This document shows positions 7,116-16,881 of a stretch of DNA of 64,000 nucleotides, one piece after another. How positions within the stretch are numbered: position 1 is the first letter of the stretch; each line of letters opens with the position of its first letter. Position numbers and translations under genes: made by a program. Origin of the DNA: Gammaproteobacteria bacterium (GTDB lineage Bacteria > Pseudomonadota > Gammaproteobacteria > Steroidobacterales > Steroidobacteraceae); the NCBI GenBank assembly GCA_004297335.1, contig SCUD01000078.1:1-64000 (forward strand), read 5' to 3'. The notes below the pieces were generated by a model. The model saw only the letters and a list, made by a program, of their open reading frames with translations. It ran no database searches and was not told the origin of the DNA.

Positions 7116-8990
7116 TCAGGCTGAGCGGACCAGAGCCGTCACGTCGAGCCGCGCCGTCTGTTCGAAGTCCCGGCGCGGCTTCGCCGCTTGGGCGACGGCA
7201 GGGTCGCCCACGGTCGCGCGGTCCCGCCCGCCTTCCTTGGAGCGGTATAGCGCGTCATCGGCGATGCGGACCAGATGATCGAACCGGGTGGCCATCGTGG
7301 AATCGGCAATGCCGAAGCTGGCCGTGAACGGCCGCGCGCCGACGGCCCCGACAGCGGCTGCCAGTTCCTGGCGCAGCCGCTCGAGCACCTCGAGGGCCGC
7401 AGCGGCGTTCGCCTCGGGCATCACGATCGCGAATTCCTCGCCGCCCCAGCGGGACACATGGTCGCCGGCCCGGACGACCCGGCGCAGCACATCCGCAAAC
7501 TGCCGCAGCGAGTTGTCGCCGACCCCGTGGCCATAGGTATCGTTGAGTTTCTTGAACTGATCCAGATCGGCCATGACGAAGGCATAACCCTGCCGCCGGG
7601 CCCCGAGCTGGCGCACGATCTCCTCGAGGGCGCGGCGATTGGCGAGCCCGGTGAGGCTGTCGGTGGCCGCCTGGATCTGAGTGCGCTCGAACGCGCGCAC
7701 CGTGCCGATGCGATTGCCAGCCTGAACGCCGAGTGCAGCGAGCCGCGCGATCTGCTCGCGGGTTGGCGGCTCCAGGACCGGGCCGGTGGTGTGGAGCACC
7801 CCGAGCGCCCGCCCCATGAAGTTCACGGGAACGCACAGGGCGCCCATAGGCCCGCCGGGCCGCCCGCGCAGCTGCGGGCAGGCATTAAGCGCGTCACTGT
7901 CGGCGAAAGCGACGCGACTCCCGCGGCGCACGGCAACGCAGTCGAACGGCGACTCGACGCCGCAGCCGGGCGCTCCGGCGAGCGGGTGCTGGGCAGCGCG
8001 CTCCAGCTGGGCGCGGCTGGAATCGGCGAGCAGCAGTTCCATCGGGCGATCGGCAGCGACCAGCTGCATGGCGCGGGTGACCGTCCCGTACACGGCCTCC
8101 TCGGTGTCGACCATCTCGAGCGCTTCGCCGAGCTGCGTACTGAACGCGTCGCGATCCGCATCCGCGCGCAGCCGGGCAATCATCTCTCCCAGGCTGCCGC
8201 CCATGCGATCGATGGCCTGAGCAAGCTCCCCGACCTCGTCCTGCGAGGTGACCTCGGTGCGCACGCTCAGGTCGCCATCGGCCATGGCGGCCGCTACGTC
8301 CCGCATCGCTCCCAGGGATCGGCGGATCGACCGGGCCAGCGCCCAGACAATCAGCGTGACAATGATCGACAGCAGGATCACGGCGGAGGTGATCCGCGTC
8401 CGCGCCAGCGCATTGGCGCGCCGGGCCAGCTGGTCCGCCGTGGCCAGGCGCGCCCTGATCAGGTCGGTCTGCGCATCCAGGGCAGTGCCGAGCGCATGCG
8501 ACATGGACTCGAATTCGCTGAGCCGCGCCACGGCGGCTAGCCGGTCACGGCTGGCCAGCGTCGCAATCTCGCCGGCCGTCGCGACATAGATCGCCGTTGC
8601 TGCCCGCGAGCGCTGTACCGCGGCCACGTCGTCTGCTCCGCCCGCCAGGCGGACCAGCGACTCCATCTCATCGAGGAGGGCCCGCGAATCCTCGCCAAGC
8701 CCCCGCAGGTTGGCGATCGAGTCGGCCGGGTCGCCAGCATCGGCATAGGAGTACAGAGCGGCAAAAACGCGGCTGCGCAGTACTTCCTGGCGCGTCCCGG
8801 CGTCCAGCGTCAGCTGCTGCTGGACATTGACGTTGGCCAGTTCCTCCATGGCGCGCGCCTGATGACCGAGAGCGCTGATCGCCAGGATGCCAACGACGGC
8901 CAGGGATGCACCGAACAGCCCGACGATCGCGAACAGGCGCGCCCGGACCGAGAGGTCGCTCCACCAGGAGAGTCGAATTACGGTTCCCAT
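7116..8990 (-). CDS. Membrane diguanylate cyclase (sensor-HAMP-GAF-GGDEF)
   Basis: Makes c-di-GMP. Two membrane helices (about residues 15-38 and 205-225) flank a helical periplasmic sensor region, followed by HAMP (about 226-280), a GAF-like domain (about 290-440) and a C-terminal GGDEF domain. The catalytic motif is GGEEF at about residue 514 with an RAGD I-site five residues before it, so the enzyme should be active and product-inhibited. ATG 8990 follows TGGCAGGC and lies 25 bases below a predicted transcription start. TTG 9032 would add 14 residues but falls upstream of that start. It sits between tRNA-Arg and the RHH/MazF pair. A CRP-like site lies upstream (9049-9064). Confidence 0.92.
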   Translation of the reverse strand: MGTVIRLSWWSDLSVRARLFAIVGLFGASLAVVGILAISALGHQARAMEELANVNVQQQLTLDAGTRQEVLRSRVFAALYSYADAGDPADSIANLRGLGEDSRALLDEMESLVRLAGGADDVAAVQRSRAATAIYVATAGEIATLASRDRLAAVARLSEFESMSHALGTALDAQTDLIRARLATADQLARRANALARTRITSAVILLSIIVTLIVWALARSIRRSLGAMRDVAAAMADGDLSVRTEVTSQDEVGELAQAIDRMGGSLGEMIARLRADADRDAFSTQLGEALEMVDTEEAVYGTVTRAMQLVAADRPMELLLADSSRAQLERAAQHPLAGAPGCGVESPFDCVAVRRGSRVAFADSDALNACPQLRGRPGGPMGALCVPVNFMGRALGVLHTTGPVLEPPTREQIARLAALGVQAGNRIGTVRAFERTQIQAATDSLTGLANRRALEEIVRQLGARRQGYAFVMADLDQFKKLNDTYGHGVGDNSLRQFADVLRRVVRAGDHVSRWGGEEFAIVMPEANAAAALEVLERLRQELAAAVGAVGARPFTASFGIADSTMATRFDHLVRIADDALYRSKEGGRDRATVGDPAVAQAAKPRRDFEQTARLDVTALVRSA

Positions 8991-9021
8991 GCCTGCCACA
9001 TCCACTCGAGGCGACGGGCGA

Positions 9022-9064
9022 ATTATTGACAAATCGGCAGGCCGCCTCTGTGCTCCGGCTCACA
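9022..9064 (-). promoter_or_regulatory. Candidate CRP/Vfr-type site and -10 box of the diguanylate cyclase gene
   Basis: TGTGC-N6-TCACA at 9049-9064 matches the CRP consensus TGTGA-N6-TCACA at 9 of 10 positions, and one further pair of flanking bases extends the dyad (TCTGTG/CACAGA, 9047-9066). On the minus strand AATAAT (9027-9022) is a 5-of-6 -10 box with no recognisable -35. A start near 9015 would put the site centre at about -41.5, the class II activator position. Confidence 0.45.
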
Positions 9065-9208
9065 GAAATCCGGCGCGGCGGAGTTGCGAAGTTGGAGGAG
9101 AGAGGAGTCAACCTGCCGGTGTAGGTGATTGCTTCACAGGGACATTCTCGACCGCCCGGATAATCGTACCAGCAGAATACCCACCGTGATCGCTAGAGCC
9201 AGGCGCGG

Positions 9209-9240
9209 ATGTGGAGTAATATGTGGATATGTATCCACAT
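9209..9240 (+). promoter_or_regulatory. Palindromic operator of the RHH/MazF operon
   Basis: Perfect 9-bp arms ATGTGGATA (9221-9229) and TATCCACAT (9232-9240) separated by TG. A further half site ATGTGGA lies at 9209-9215, exactly 12 bases before the first arm, on about the same helix face. The palindrome ends 14 bases before the antitoxin ATG. Ribbon-helix-helix antitoxins bind tandem half sites of this kind, so autorepression is likely. Confidence 0.7.
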
Positions 9241-9254
9241 TCGGTTCGACAGCC

Positions 9255-9488
9255 ATGAAGACGATTCAGATGACGATCGACGAGCGGCTGCTGAAGCTGG
9301 TCGACAAGATGAGCCGGGCTCGCAAGACCAACCGGTCGGCATTCATCCGCCAGGCACTCGAGGCCGAGATCCGGCGACAGCGAGTTCGCGAGGATCAGGC
9401 CCGTCATGCCGAGGGCTACGCGCGCAATCCGGTCGCGCCAGGCGAGTTCAATGACTGGCTCACTGAGCAGGATTGGGGCGCATCGTGA
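9255..9488 (+). CDS. Ribbon-helix-helix (CopG/MetJ-type) antitoxin
   Basis: A 77-residue protein. The N-terminus MKTIQMTIDERLLKLVDKM is the beta-strand and first helix of an RHH DNA-binding domain. It is followed by the turn KTNRSAFIRQALEAEI, typical of antitoxins. The tail (HAEGYARNPVAPGEFNDWL...) is the probable toxin-binding segment. Its stop overlaps the toxin start (GTGA, 9485-9488). The N-terminal strand supplies sequence-specific contacts in this family, and the palindrome at 9221-9240 just upstream is the likely binding site. No strong ribosome-binding site precedes ATG 9255. Confidence 0.9.
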   Translation: MKTIQMTIDERLLKLVDKMSRARKTNRSAFIRQALEAEIRRQRVREDQARHAEGYARNPVAPGEFNDWLTEQDWGAS

Positions 9489-9805
9489 ATCGAGGTGACG
9501 TCTGCTGGTACATGTTCAAGCCCCCTGACAGGAAGCGGCCGGTACTGGTCCTGACGCGCAACTCCGCCATTGCCGTGCTGAACTCCGTAACCATTGCGCC
9601 GATCACGTCGACGATTCGCAACATCCCGACAGAAATCATTCTCACGCGAGACGACGGCTTGCCGAATACCTGCGCGGCGAACTTCGACAACATCCAGACC
9701 GTGCCCAGGAGCAATGTCGGCGATCGCATCGCGCGGCTGACGGCGCGAAGAATGAGAGATGCTGCCGCAGCCATTTCGTTTGCGCTCGGATTCGACGACG
9801 AGTGA
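9485..9805 (+). CDS. MazF-family (PemK-like) endoribonuclease toxin
   Basis: Toxin partner of the RHH antitoxin, 106 residues. The MazF fold is shown by MNRGDVCWYMFKPPDRKRPVLVLTRN at the N-terminus (split here by the Pro-rich loop). VTIAPITSTIRNIPTEIIL, the active-site region, follows, then CAANFDNIQTVPRS. MazF enzymes cut single-stranded RNA at short motifs, but this one's specificity cannot be read. The start is GTG 9485, four bases of which overlap the antitoxin stop, so translation is coupled. The pairing of MazF with an RHH rather than an AbrB antitoxin is common. It is convergent with tRNA-Ser. Confidence 0.9.
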   Translation: MNRGDVCWYMFKPPDRKRPVLVLTRNSAIAVLNSVTIAPITSTIRNIPTEIILTRDDGLPNTCAANFDNIQTVPRSNVGDRIARLTARRMRDAAAAISFALGFDDE

Positions 9806-9877
9806 ATCTGCACCCTGCGCCGGAACACCCGGAGATTCAGGGATTCCAGGTATTCCGCCGGCAGTCTGTACTGAAGT

Positions 9878-9968
9878 TGGCGGAGAGAGAGGGATTCGAA
9901 CCCTCGATGGGCTTTTGACCCATACGCCCTTAGCAGGGGCGCGCCTTCGACCACTCGGCCATCTCTCC
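9878..9968 (-). tRNA. tRNA-Ser(GCU)
   Basis: Class II tRNA of 91 bases with encoded CCA (9880-9878). The acceptor stem GGAGAGA pairs with TCTCTCC and the anticodon loop CTGCTAA carries GCT. A long variable arm (GTATGGGTC-type stem) and a T-arm with GGTTCGAATCC follow. It lies directly downstream of csrA on the same strand, as in E. coli csrA-serV. Confidence 0.97.
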
Positions 9969-9974
9969 TGGTCG

Positions 9975-9991
9975 CCTTCCCACCGGGAAGG
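9975..9991. other. Perfect 7-bp hairpin between csrA and tRNA-Ser
   Basis: CCTTCCC (9975-9981), loop ACC, GGGAAGG (9985-9991). It ends seven bases before the tRNA-Ser 5' end. There is no T tract, so it is not a canonical terminator. It could be a csrA 3' end structure or a tRNA-leader processing element. Confidence 0.4.
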
Positions 9992-9998
9992 GGCGCAA

Positions 9999-10028
9999 AT
10001 GATACTGGCCGGGCCGGTGCCCGGTAAA
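9999..10028 (-). promoter_or_regulatory. Candidate tRNA-Ser promoter
   Basis: On the minus strand TTTACC (10028-10023), an 18-base spacer and TATCAT (10004-9999), with a GC-rich stretch (GCGCCCC) just after the -10, as at stable-RNA promoters under stringent control. The predicted start is about 24 bases upstream of the mature tRNA. Confidence 0.4.
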
Positions 10029-10045
10029 GGCCGACGACGACTCGG

Positions 10046-10273
10046 TCAGCAGCCGAGGCCGCTCACGCGTCGCTGGCCGTTCCCGTTCGGCACGAGTTCG
10101 TCCTTCTCGTGCTCGTGCTGAATGCGCTCGTAGATCTCTTCACGGTGCACGGAAACGGTCCGCGGGGCGTCGACGCCCAGCCGGACCTGGCTGCCCTTGA
10201 TTCCGAGTACCGTGACGGTGACTTCGTCACCGATCATCAGCGCCTCTCCCACCCGGCGGGTCAGTATGAGCAT
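10046..10273 (-). CDS. csrA: Carbon storage regulator, RNA-binding protein CsrA
   Basis: Small dimeric post-transcriptional regulator that binds GGA motifs in mRNA leaders and controls central carbon flux, motility and biofilm formation, often together with c-di-GMP enzymes such as the two in this window. The 75-residue protein begins [12 protein letters not shown] and retains the RNA-contacting Leu4 and Arg44 ([12 protein letters not shown]). The C-terminal tail is about 14 residues longer than in E. coli and ends in Cys. ATG 10273 is preceded by GAGAGGGGG. The bases immediately before the start contain AGGGAAT, a CsrA-type motif that would permit autorepression. The gene lies between lysC and tRNA-Ser, the usual gammaproteobacterial position. 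Confidence 0.97.
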   Translation of the reverse strand: MLILTRRVGEALMIGDEVTVTVLGIKGSQVRLGVDAPRTVSVHREEIYERIQHEHEKDELVPNGNGQRRVSGLGC

Positions 10274-10371
10274 TCCCTGGCGCCCCCTCTCGTTCCGCCC
10301 TGGCTCGCCCAAAATTCGCTTTGCAGTATGAACCAGGACGGTGCACTTTGGCAGGAAATCACCGTGGCCGC

Positions 10372-10402
10372 AAAAAATCCTGGCTGGAATCAATCCAGAC
10401 CA
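10372..10402 (-). terminator. Terminator at the lysC 3' end
   Basis: On the minus strand TGG-t-CTGGA (from 10402) pairs with TCCAG-CCA, an 8-bp stem with one bulged T and loop TTGAT, followed by GGATTTTTT ending at 10372. The stem overlaps the last codons and stop of lysC. Confidence 0.55.
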
Positions 10403-11598
10403 TAGGCCTGGTGCAGCGCCCGCACTGCGCGCTCGAGCTCGGCCTCCGCGACCAGCACGCTGATCTTGATCTCGGAGGTCGAGACCAGGCGGATGTTGAT
10501 GGCCAGGGCGGCCAGCGTCGCAAACAGCGTGGCAGCCACCCCGGCATGGGAGCGCATCCCGGAACCGACGATGGCAAGCTTGGCGACCTGTGGATCGCCG
10601 CTGACCCGGGCGCCGTCGCAGCCGGTGGCGGCGGCGCTGCAGAGCTCCAGCGCCTGGCGGAAGTCGTCCCGGTGCACGGTGAAGGTCAGGTCCACGCGCC
10701 CGCCCCGCGGCGCATTGACAACGATCATGTCGATCTCGATGCCGGCGGCTGCGATCGGTGCCAGCAGCGCGTGCGCCATGCCCGGCCGGTCCGGCACGTC
10801 GGCGACGGTGATGGCGGCCTCATCGCGATTGAAGGCGATGCCGGACACTAGCGGTGCTTCCATCGTGGACTCCTCCCTGCAGATCAGGGTGCCCGGCCCG
10901 GGCGTGAAACTCGACAGTACCCGCAGGCGGACCCCATGGCGGGCGGCGCATTCAACCGAGCGCAGGTGCAGGACGCGCGAACCCTGGCCGGCGAGTTCGA
11001 GCATTTCCTCGAAGCTGACCCGCTCCAGCCGCCGGGCCTGCGGCACCATCCGCGGATCGGTCGTATAGACGCCGTCGACGTCGGTCAGGATCTGGCATTC
11101 GTCGGCCCCGATTGCGGCCGCGAGTGCGACCGCGGTGGTGTCCGAGCCGCCGCGGCCGATGGTCGTGAGATCCCCGTTCGCGGCACGGCCCTGGAATCCG
11201 GCGACGACCGGCACGAGGCCCCGCGCGAGATCCTCGCGCAGCCCGGCCACGCCGATGCGTTCGAGCCGGGCTCGCCCCGCGAAGCCGCTGGTCTCGATCG
11301 GCAGCTGCAGTGCATTCCAGGAGCGCGCCGGCTGGCCACGCGCGCGGAGCGCCATCGCCAGCAGCGCCGTCGACACCATCTCCCCGGTCGCGAGCAGCGC
11401 GTCGAGCTCGCGCACATCAGGCGTCGGTGCAATTTCACGGGCGAGGTCGAGCAGCCGGTCGGTCGTGTCGCCCATCGCTGAGACGACGACCGCGACCTGG
11501 TGCCCCTGCCCCGCCAACTCCGTGACCTGGCCGGCCACCGCGGCGATGCGGGCGGCAGAACCCACCGACGTACCGCCGTACTTGCGGACGATCAGCAT
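10390..11598 (-). CDS. lysC: Aspartokinase with tandem ACT domains
   Basis: Phosphorylates L-aspartate, the first step towards lysine, threonine, methionine and diaminopimelate. The 402-residue protein has the kinase signature KYGGTSVG at the N-terminus, [12 protein letters not shown], and the [15 protein letters not shown] aspartate-binding stretch. Two ACT domains (about 265-402) include [17 protein letters not shown] and [16 protein letters not shown], so allosteric inhibition by lysine and/or threonine is expected. Start ATG 11598. The gene is in the usual alaS-lysC-csrA order, but a protease gene sits between it and alaS. No lysine-riboswitch leader is present, as only 45 bases separate it from the upstream gene. 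Confidence 0.95.
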   Translation of the reverse strand: MLIVRKYGGTSVGSAARIAAVAGQVTELAGQGHQVAVVVSAMGDTTDRLLDLAREIAPTPDVRELDALLATGEMVSTALLAMALRARGQPARSWNALQLPIETSGFAGRARLERIGVAGLREDLARGLVPVVAGFQGRAANGDLTTIGRGGSDTTAVALAAAIGADECQILTDVDGVYTTDPRMVPQARRLERVSFEEMLELAGQGSRVLHLRSVECAARHGVRLRVLSSFTPGPGTLICREESTMEAPLVSGIAFNRDEAAITVADVPDRPGMAHALLAPIAAAGIEIDMIVVNAPRGGRVDLTFTVHRDDFRQALELCSAAATGCDGARVSGDPQVAKLAIVGSGMRSHAGVAATLFATLAALAINIRLVSTSEIKISVLVAEAELERAVRALHQAYGLD

Positions 11599-11643
11599 GC
11601 AGGGCCGGCAGCGATGGCGATCGACGGGAACAGGAGCTGCGAC

Positions 11644-12561
11644 TCAGGAGCGCGGCAGGCGGATGTGGAGCTCGCGCCGGCGATAGTCGATGACCAGTAC
11701 TTCGAGCAGTCCCAGTACGTCCATGCCGATCAGCATCGCCGGTTCGCGCGTGAGCCGCCAGTGCCGGAAGATCTCCAGGTCGACGAAGGTCATCGCTGAG
11801 CTGCGCACGATGAGGTCACCCATCACGATTGGCGGTGTCGCGGCACGGTCCCCGGACTGCTGGTCCAGCGTCGTTCCGGTAATGGTATCGGGAACGGGCT
11901 GGCGGTGCCGGCCCTGCCGCTGCAAAGCGTCGCGCAGCGCGAGGTTGCCGAGGGTCGCCTGGCCACCGGTATCGATGATGGCCATGACCGGCACGCCGCC
12001 GATCTTCGCCTCGGCAACCAGCAGGCGCCCGCGCATGAACCGGAACGGGACGGTCACGAAGCCTTGCGCGGCCCGCTCCGAGTGCGAGCGCCGGATCTCG
12101 ATGCGGTCGCCGCGGAAGTCGATGAACACCCGCTTGTCGGCGAGTCCCTCAGTGCCCAGCACCCCTTCGGCGCCACCCAGCGCATCCGGGATGATGGCCA
12201 GCCGCCGCGGCTCGACCAGCAGGTCACCAAACTCCAGGCTTGCGACCGGAATCGTCGGCACGGTCGCGGACCCTGTTGCGCCGCGCAGGACCATCATCTC
12301 CTGTTGCTGCAGTGGAATGCCGAGTGCCTCGGCAACTTTCGCGGTCACGGCGGAATGGCTGGCGCCGGTGTCGAGCACGAGCCGGAACGGTCCCTGGCCG
12401 TCGATCTGGACCGGGGCCCAGATGCGGCCGATGCGGTCCCGGCGGGTCGGTGCCACGAAACGCGGCTCCGGCGCCGTCACAGCCAGCTCCTCGAGCAACG
12501 GGGGATCCGCTGCCGGGGCCAGACCGAGCAGCAGCGTGGCAGTCAGCGGCACCGTGAACAT
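11644..12561 (-). CDS. Exported aspartyl protease-like protein with two DTG motifs
   Basis: A 305-residue protein with an N-terminal hydrophobic signal (MFTVPLTATLLLGLAPA). It then has two retropepsin-like half domains: the first with LVLDTGASHSAV (about residue 63), the second with AIIDTGGQATLG (about residue 198). Both contain the catalytic Asp-Thr-Gly. Each half also carries an ALG(I/T)-type or LGMDVLG-type hydrophobic element (VLGTEGL and IGMDVLGLLEVLVIDY). Bacterial clan AA proteins with this two-lobed layout resemble pepsin in organisation, but their substrates are mostly unknown. A periplasmic location is inferred from the signal. It lies between alaS and lysC, which are neighbours in most relatives. 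Confidence 0.8.
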   Translation of the reverse strand: MFTVPLTATLLLGLAPAADPPLLEELAVTAPEPRFVAPTRRDRIGRIWAPVQIDGQGPFRLVLDTGASHSAVTAKVAEALGIPLQQQEMMVLRGATGSATVPTIPVASLEFGDLLVEPRRLAIIPDALGGAEGVLGTEGLADKRVFIDFRGDRIEIRRSHSERAAQGFVTVPFRFMRGRLLVAEAKIGGVPVMAIIDTGGQATLGNLALRDALQRQGRHRQPVPDTITGTTLDQQSGDRAATPPIVMGDLIVRSSAMTFVDLEIFRHWRLTREPAMLIGMDVLGLLEVLVIDYRRRELHIRLPRS

Positions 12562-12625
12562 ACCGGCTCTCCATTGGCCGGAGGCCCCAATCTACTCCTG
12601 GGACCGCTCGCGGAGCTCGGGAGTT

Positions 12626-15232
12626 TCAACCGGCCGAGAGACGCTCGGCGACCAGCCCGGCCACAGCGGCGAGCGCAGCATCCAGCCGCTCTGGATCGTT
12701 GCCTCCGGCCTGGGCAAAATCCGGCCGGCCGCCGCCGCGGCCGCCGACCGCCGCAGCCACCTGGCCGGCGAGATCCCCGGCCCGGATCCTCGCGGTGAGG
12801 TCGGGCGTGACGCCCGCCACGAGGGCGACCTTGCCCTCGGGGGTCACGGTGCCGAGCACCGCGATGACGCTGCCGAGCCGGCTCTTCAGCTGGTCCACGG
12901 CCTCGCGCAGCGCCGCGGCATCGGCACCCTCGAGCCGGGCAGCAACCACCCTGGCGCCGTGGACCTCGATCGCCGCAGCGGCGAGATCCTGCCCGCCACC
13001 GGCGGCGAGGCGCGACTTCAATGCCGCCAGCTCGCGCTCGAGCTTCTTGTGTCGCTCCGACAGCTGCTGCACGCGGTCGACCACTTCGGCCGGGGTGCCG
13101 CGCAGCAGCTCCGCGGCCCGCTGCAGGCGCTCATCCGCCTCCCGGACGGCCGCGAGCGCACCCTCCCCGGTCACGGCCTCGATGCGCCGGATGCCGGCCG
13201 CGACGCCGCTCTCACTGGTGATCCGGAACAGCCCGATGTCGCCGGTGCGCCCGACGTGGGTGCCGCCACAGAGTTCGGTCGAGAAATCACCGAGGCGCAA
13301 GACCCGCACCTCGTCACCGTACTTCTCGCCGAACAGCGCCATGGCACCGGACTTCACCGCCTCGTCGTAGGGCAGGAGGCGGACCTCGGCGGCGACGTTG
13401 CGGCGGATCTCGGCGTTGACCAGCCGCTCAACCTCGGCGAGCTCGGCCGGCGCGACCGGCTGGAAGTGCGAGAAATCGAAGCGCAGACGGTCCGGGGCGA
13501 CCAGCGAACCCTTCTGCGCGACATGCGTGCCGAGTACACGGCGCAGCGCCGCGTGCAGCAGATGCGTCGCGGAATGGTTGAGCACGGTGGCCTGCCGGGT
13601 CGCCGCGTCGACCTGCGCCATGACCTGCAAGCCTGGCGCCAGCATGCCGGACTCGAGATGGCCGACATGCAGCTGCGCCTCGCCCAGCTTCCGGGTATCC
13701 CGGACGACGAAGCGGCCCTGCGGGCATTCCAGCACGCCGACGTCACCGACCTGCCCGCCGGATTCCGCATAGAACGGTGAGGAATCGAGCACGATCTGCG
13801 CTTCCTGGCCGGCCGCGAGCGCCGCGACCTCCCGGCCGTCCTGCAGGATCGCGCGGATTGCGCCCTCGGCGACCAGCCGGTCATAGCCACAGAACTCACT
13901 CGCCAGGTCGAGCACCGGCTGGCCGCGCAGGTCCACGCCAAAGCGGCTGGCCGCGCGCCCGCGTTCACGCTGCTCCGCCATCGCGGCGTCGAAACCGGCC
14001 TGGTCAATCGCGAGCCCGCGCTCACGGGCGATGTCGGCCGTCAGGTCGACCGGGAAGCCATAGGTATCGTAGAGACGGAAGACCGTATCGCCCGGAATCG
14101 TCGGGCCCGTCAGCCGCGCGATGGCCCCCTCGAGCAGCACCATGCCCTTGCTCAGGGTCTCCGCGAAACGCTCCTCCTCCTGCCGCAGCACGCGGCTGAC
14201 GTGCCCCGCGCTCCGCGCCAGCTCCGGGTAGGCCTCGCCCATCTGCGCGACCAGCGCCGGTACCAGCGCGTGGAAGAACGGCTGCTCCTGGCCGAGCTTG
14301 TAGCCGTGGCGGATCGCGCGGCGGATGATCCGGCGCAGCACGTAGCCGCGGCCGTCGTTGCCCGGCAGCACGCCGTCAACGATCAGGAAGGAACAGGCCC
14401 GGATATGATCGGCGATCACGCGCAGCGACGGATTGTCGCGCTCCGGCTGGTTCGTGGCTTGCGCGGCCGCGGTGATCAATCCCTGGAACAGGTCGACGTC
14501 GTAGTTCGAGTGCACGCCCTGCATCACGGCCGCGGTGCGTTCGAGGCCCATGCCGGTGTCCACCGAAGGGCGCGGCAGCGGCACCAGCGTGCCGTCGGTC
14601 CCGCGCTCGAACTGCATGAAGACCAGGTTCCAGATCTCGACGAAGCGATCGCCGTCCTCGTCGGCCGAGCCCGGTGGTCCGCCGGCGATGCCGGGGCCAT
14701 GGTCGTAGAAGATCTCGCTGCAGGGCCCGCAGGGTCCGGTCTCGCCCATGGCCCAGAAATTGGACTGCTCGCCTAGGCGCGTGAACCGCTCCGGGTCCAC
14801 GCCGATGGTGTTGAGCCAGAGATCGGCGGCCTCATCGTCGTCGCGGAAAACGGTGACCCACAGCCGCTCCGGGGGAATGCCGAGCGTTCCGGTCACGAAC
14901 TCCCAGGCGTAGCCGATCGCCTCGCGCTTGAAGTAGTCGCCAAAACTGAAGTTGCCGAGCATCTCGAAGAAGGTGTGGTGGCGCGCCGTATAGCCGACGT
15001 TCTCGAGGTCATTGTGCTTGCCGCCAGCGCGAACGCAGCGCTGGGAACTGGCCGCACGCCGGTAGTCGCGCTGGTCGCGACCGAGGAACACGTCCTTGAA
15101 CTGCACCATGCCGGCATTGGTGAACAGCAGCGTCGGGTCATTGCCCGGGACCAGCGGGCTCGACGGCACGATCGCGTGCCCGCGCGCCCGGAAGAACTCC
15201 AGGAACGCCTCACGCAGTGCCGCGCTGGTCAT
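12626..15232 (-). CDS. alaS: Alanine-tRNA ligase
   Basis: Class II synthetase of 868 residues. The N-terminal catalytic core includes [34 protein letters not shown] (split over the family motif) and [12 protein letters not shown]. The editing domain carries the zinc-type motif HSATHLLH and CGGTHV, and a C-terminal DHHA1-like domain ([15 protein letters not shown]) ends the protein. ATG 15232 follows GCGGAG and gives the E. coli-like N-terminus. ATG 15256, overlapping the recX stop, would add eight residues. It is in a minus-strand run pncC-recA-recX-alaS. The gene ends 64 bases before the aspartyl protease gene. Confidence 0.97.
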   Translation of the reverse strand: MTSAALREAFLEFFRARGHAIVPSSPLVPGNDPTLLFTNAGMVQFKDVFLGRDQRDYRRAASSQRCVRAGGKHNDLENVGYTARHHTFFEMLGNFSFGDYFKREAIGYAWEFVTGTLGIPPERLWVTVFRDDDEAADLWLNTIGVDPERFTRLGEQSNFWAMGETGPCGPCSEIFYDHGPGIAGGPPGSADEDGDRFVEIWNLVFMQFERGTDGTLVPLPRPSVDTGMGLERTAAVMQGVHSNYDVDLFQGLITAAAQATNQPERDNPSLRVIADHIRACSFLIVDGVLPGNDGRGYVLRRIIRRAIRHGYKLGQEQPFFHALVPALVAQMGEAYPELARSAGHVSRVLRQEEERFAETLSKGMVLLEGAIARLTGPTIPGDTVFRLYDTYGFPVDLTADIARERGLAIDQAGFDAAMAEQRERGRAASRFGVDLRGQPVLDLASEFCGYDRLVAEGAIRAILQDGREVAALAAGQEAQIVLDSSPFYAESGGQVGDVGVLECPQGRFVVRDTRKLGEAQLHVGHLESGMLAPGLQVMAQVDAATRQATVLNHSATHLLHAALRRVLGTHVAQKGSLVAPDRLRFDFSHFQPVAPAELAEVERLVNAEIRRNVAAEVRLLPYDEAVKSGAMALFGEKYGDEVRVLRLGDFSTELCGGTHVGRTGDIGLFRITSESGVAAGIRRIEAVTGEGALAAVREADERLQRAAELLRGTPAEVVDRVQQLSERHKKLERELAALKSRLAAGGGQDLAAAAIEVHGARVVAARLEGADAAALREAVDQLKSRLGSVIAVLGTVTPEGKVALVAGVTPDLTARIRAGDLAGQVAAAVGGRGGGRPDFAQAGGNDPERLDAALAAVAGLVAERLSAG

Positions 15233-15255
15233 GCCACTCCGCCCGGGATCCGCCA

Positions 15256-15730
15256 TCAGTCTCCGTCCTCGTCGCCACCCACCGCCGCGCGCACCTGGTC
15301 CGCGGCGAAGCCACGCTGGGCCAGGAAGCGGGCCTGCCGCGCACGCTCCTTCCAGTCGCCAGGCAGACCGGCACCGAAACGCCGGCGCCGGACCCCGGCG
15401 CAACGCTGGCGCCAGGCCGGATCGCGCGCATCCACGGCCCCGGCAATGAGCTCCGCGCTCACGCCGGCCTCGCGCAGCCGTTGGGCGATCAGGACCGGGC
15501 CGTGGCCGCGGGCCGCATGATACGCGACGAAATGCTCCGCATAGCGGCCGTCGTCGACCAGGCGTTCCCGGGCCAGCCCCGCCACCGCCTCGGCCACCGA
15601 CGCCGGCCCGAAGCCCGCCGCCGAGAGCCGTGCCTCAAGCTCGGCCATCGCATAGTCGCGCCGGTTCAGGAGTCGGAGCGCCGCGAGCCGCGCCGACAGC
15701 GGATCATCCGGACCCGCGGCCGCGGCCCGG

Positions 15731-15750
<20 letters not shown>
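15256..15750 (-). CDS. recX: Regulatory protein RecX
   Basis: Modulator that blocks RecA filament growth. The 164-residue helical protein has the three-repeat RecX pattern, including [32 protein letters not shown] and [17 protein letters not shown]. The start is inferred as GTG 15750, which overlaps the recA 3' end by 20 bases and implies translational coupling. Longer readings run into recA coding sequence. The stop overlaps an in-frame upstream ATG of alaS. The order recA-recX-alaS is the standard gammaproteobacterial one. Confidence 0.9.
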
Positions 15751-16762
<1,012 letters not shown>

Positions 16763-16881
16763 TGCGGTCATTCCTTTTGACGTGGAGCGATTATTTCACA
16801 AAGCTTCGGCGCGGGGCGCGCGGCGATTAACACCTGCGTTCGCACCGATTTGGCGTGGCCCATCCTGCGCCGCCCGGTAGC

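Noticed and set aside
9047-9066. LexA-type reading of the dyad upstream of the diguanylate cyclase gene
   Set aside because: CTG and CAG are 12 apart, not 10. The CRP-type reading fits better.
11599-11643. Lysine riboswitch before lysC
   Set aside because: Only 45 bases separate lysC from the upstream gene, too short for the element.
16763-16881. SOS box upstream of recA
   Set aside because: No CTG-N10-CAG. A GAAC-N6-GTTA stretch has the wrong spacing and second half for the GAAC-N7-GTTC type.
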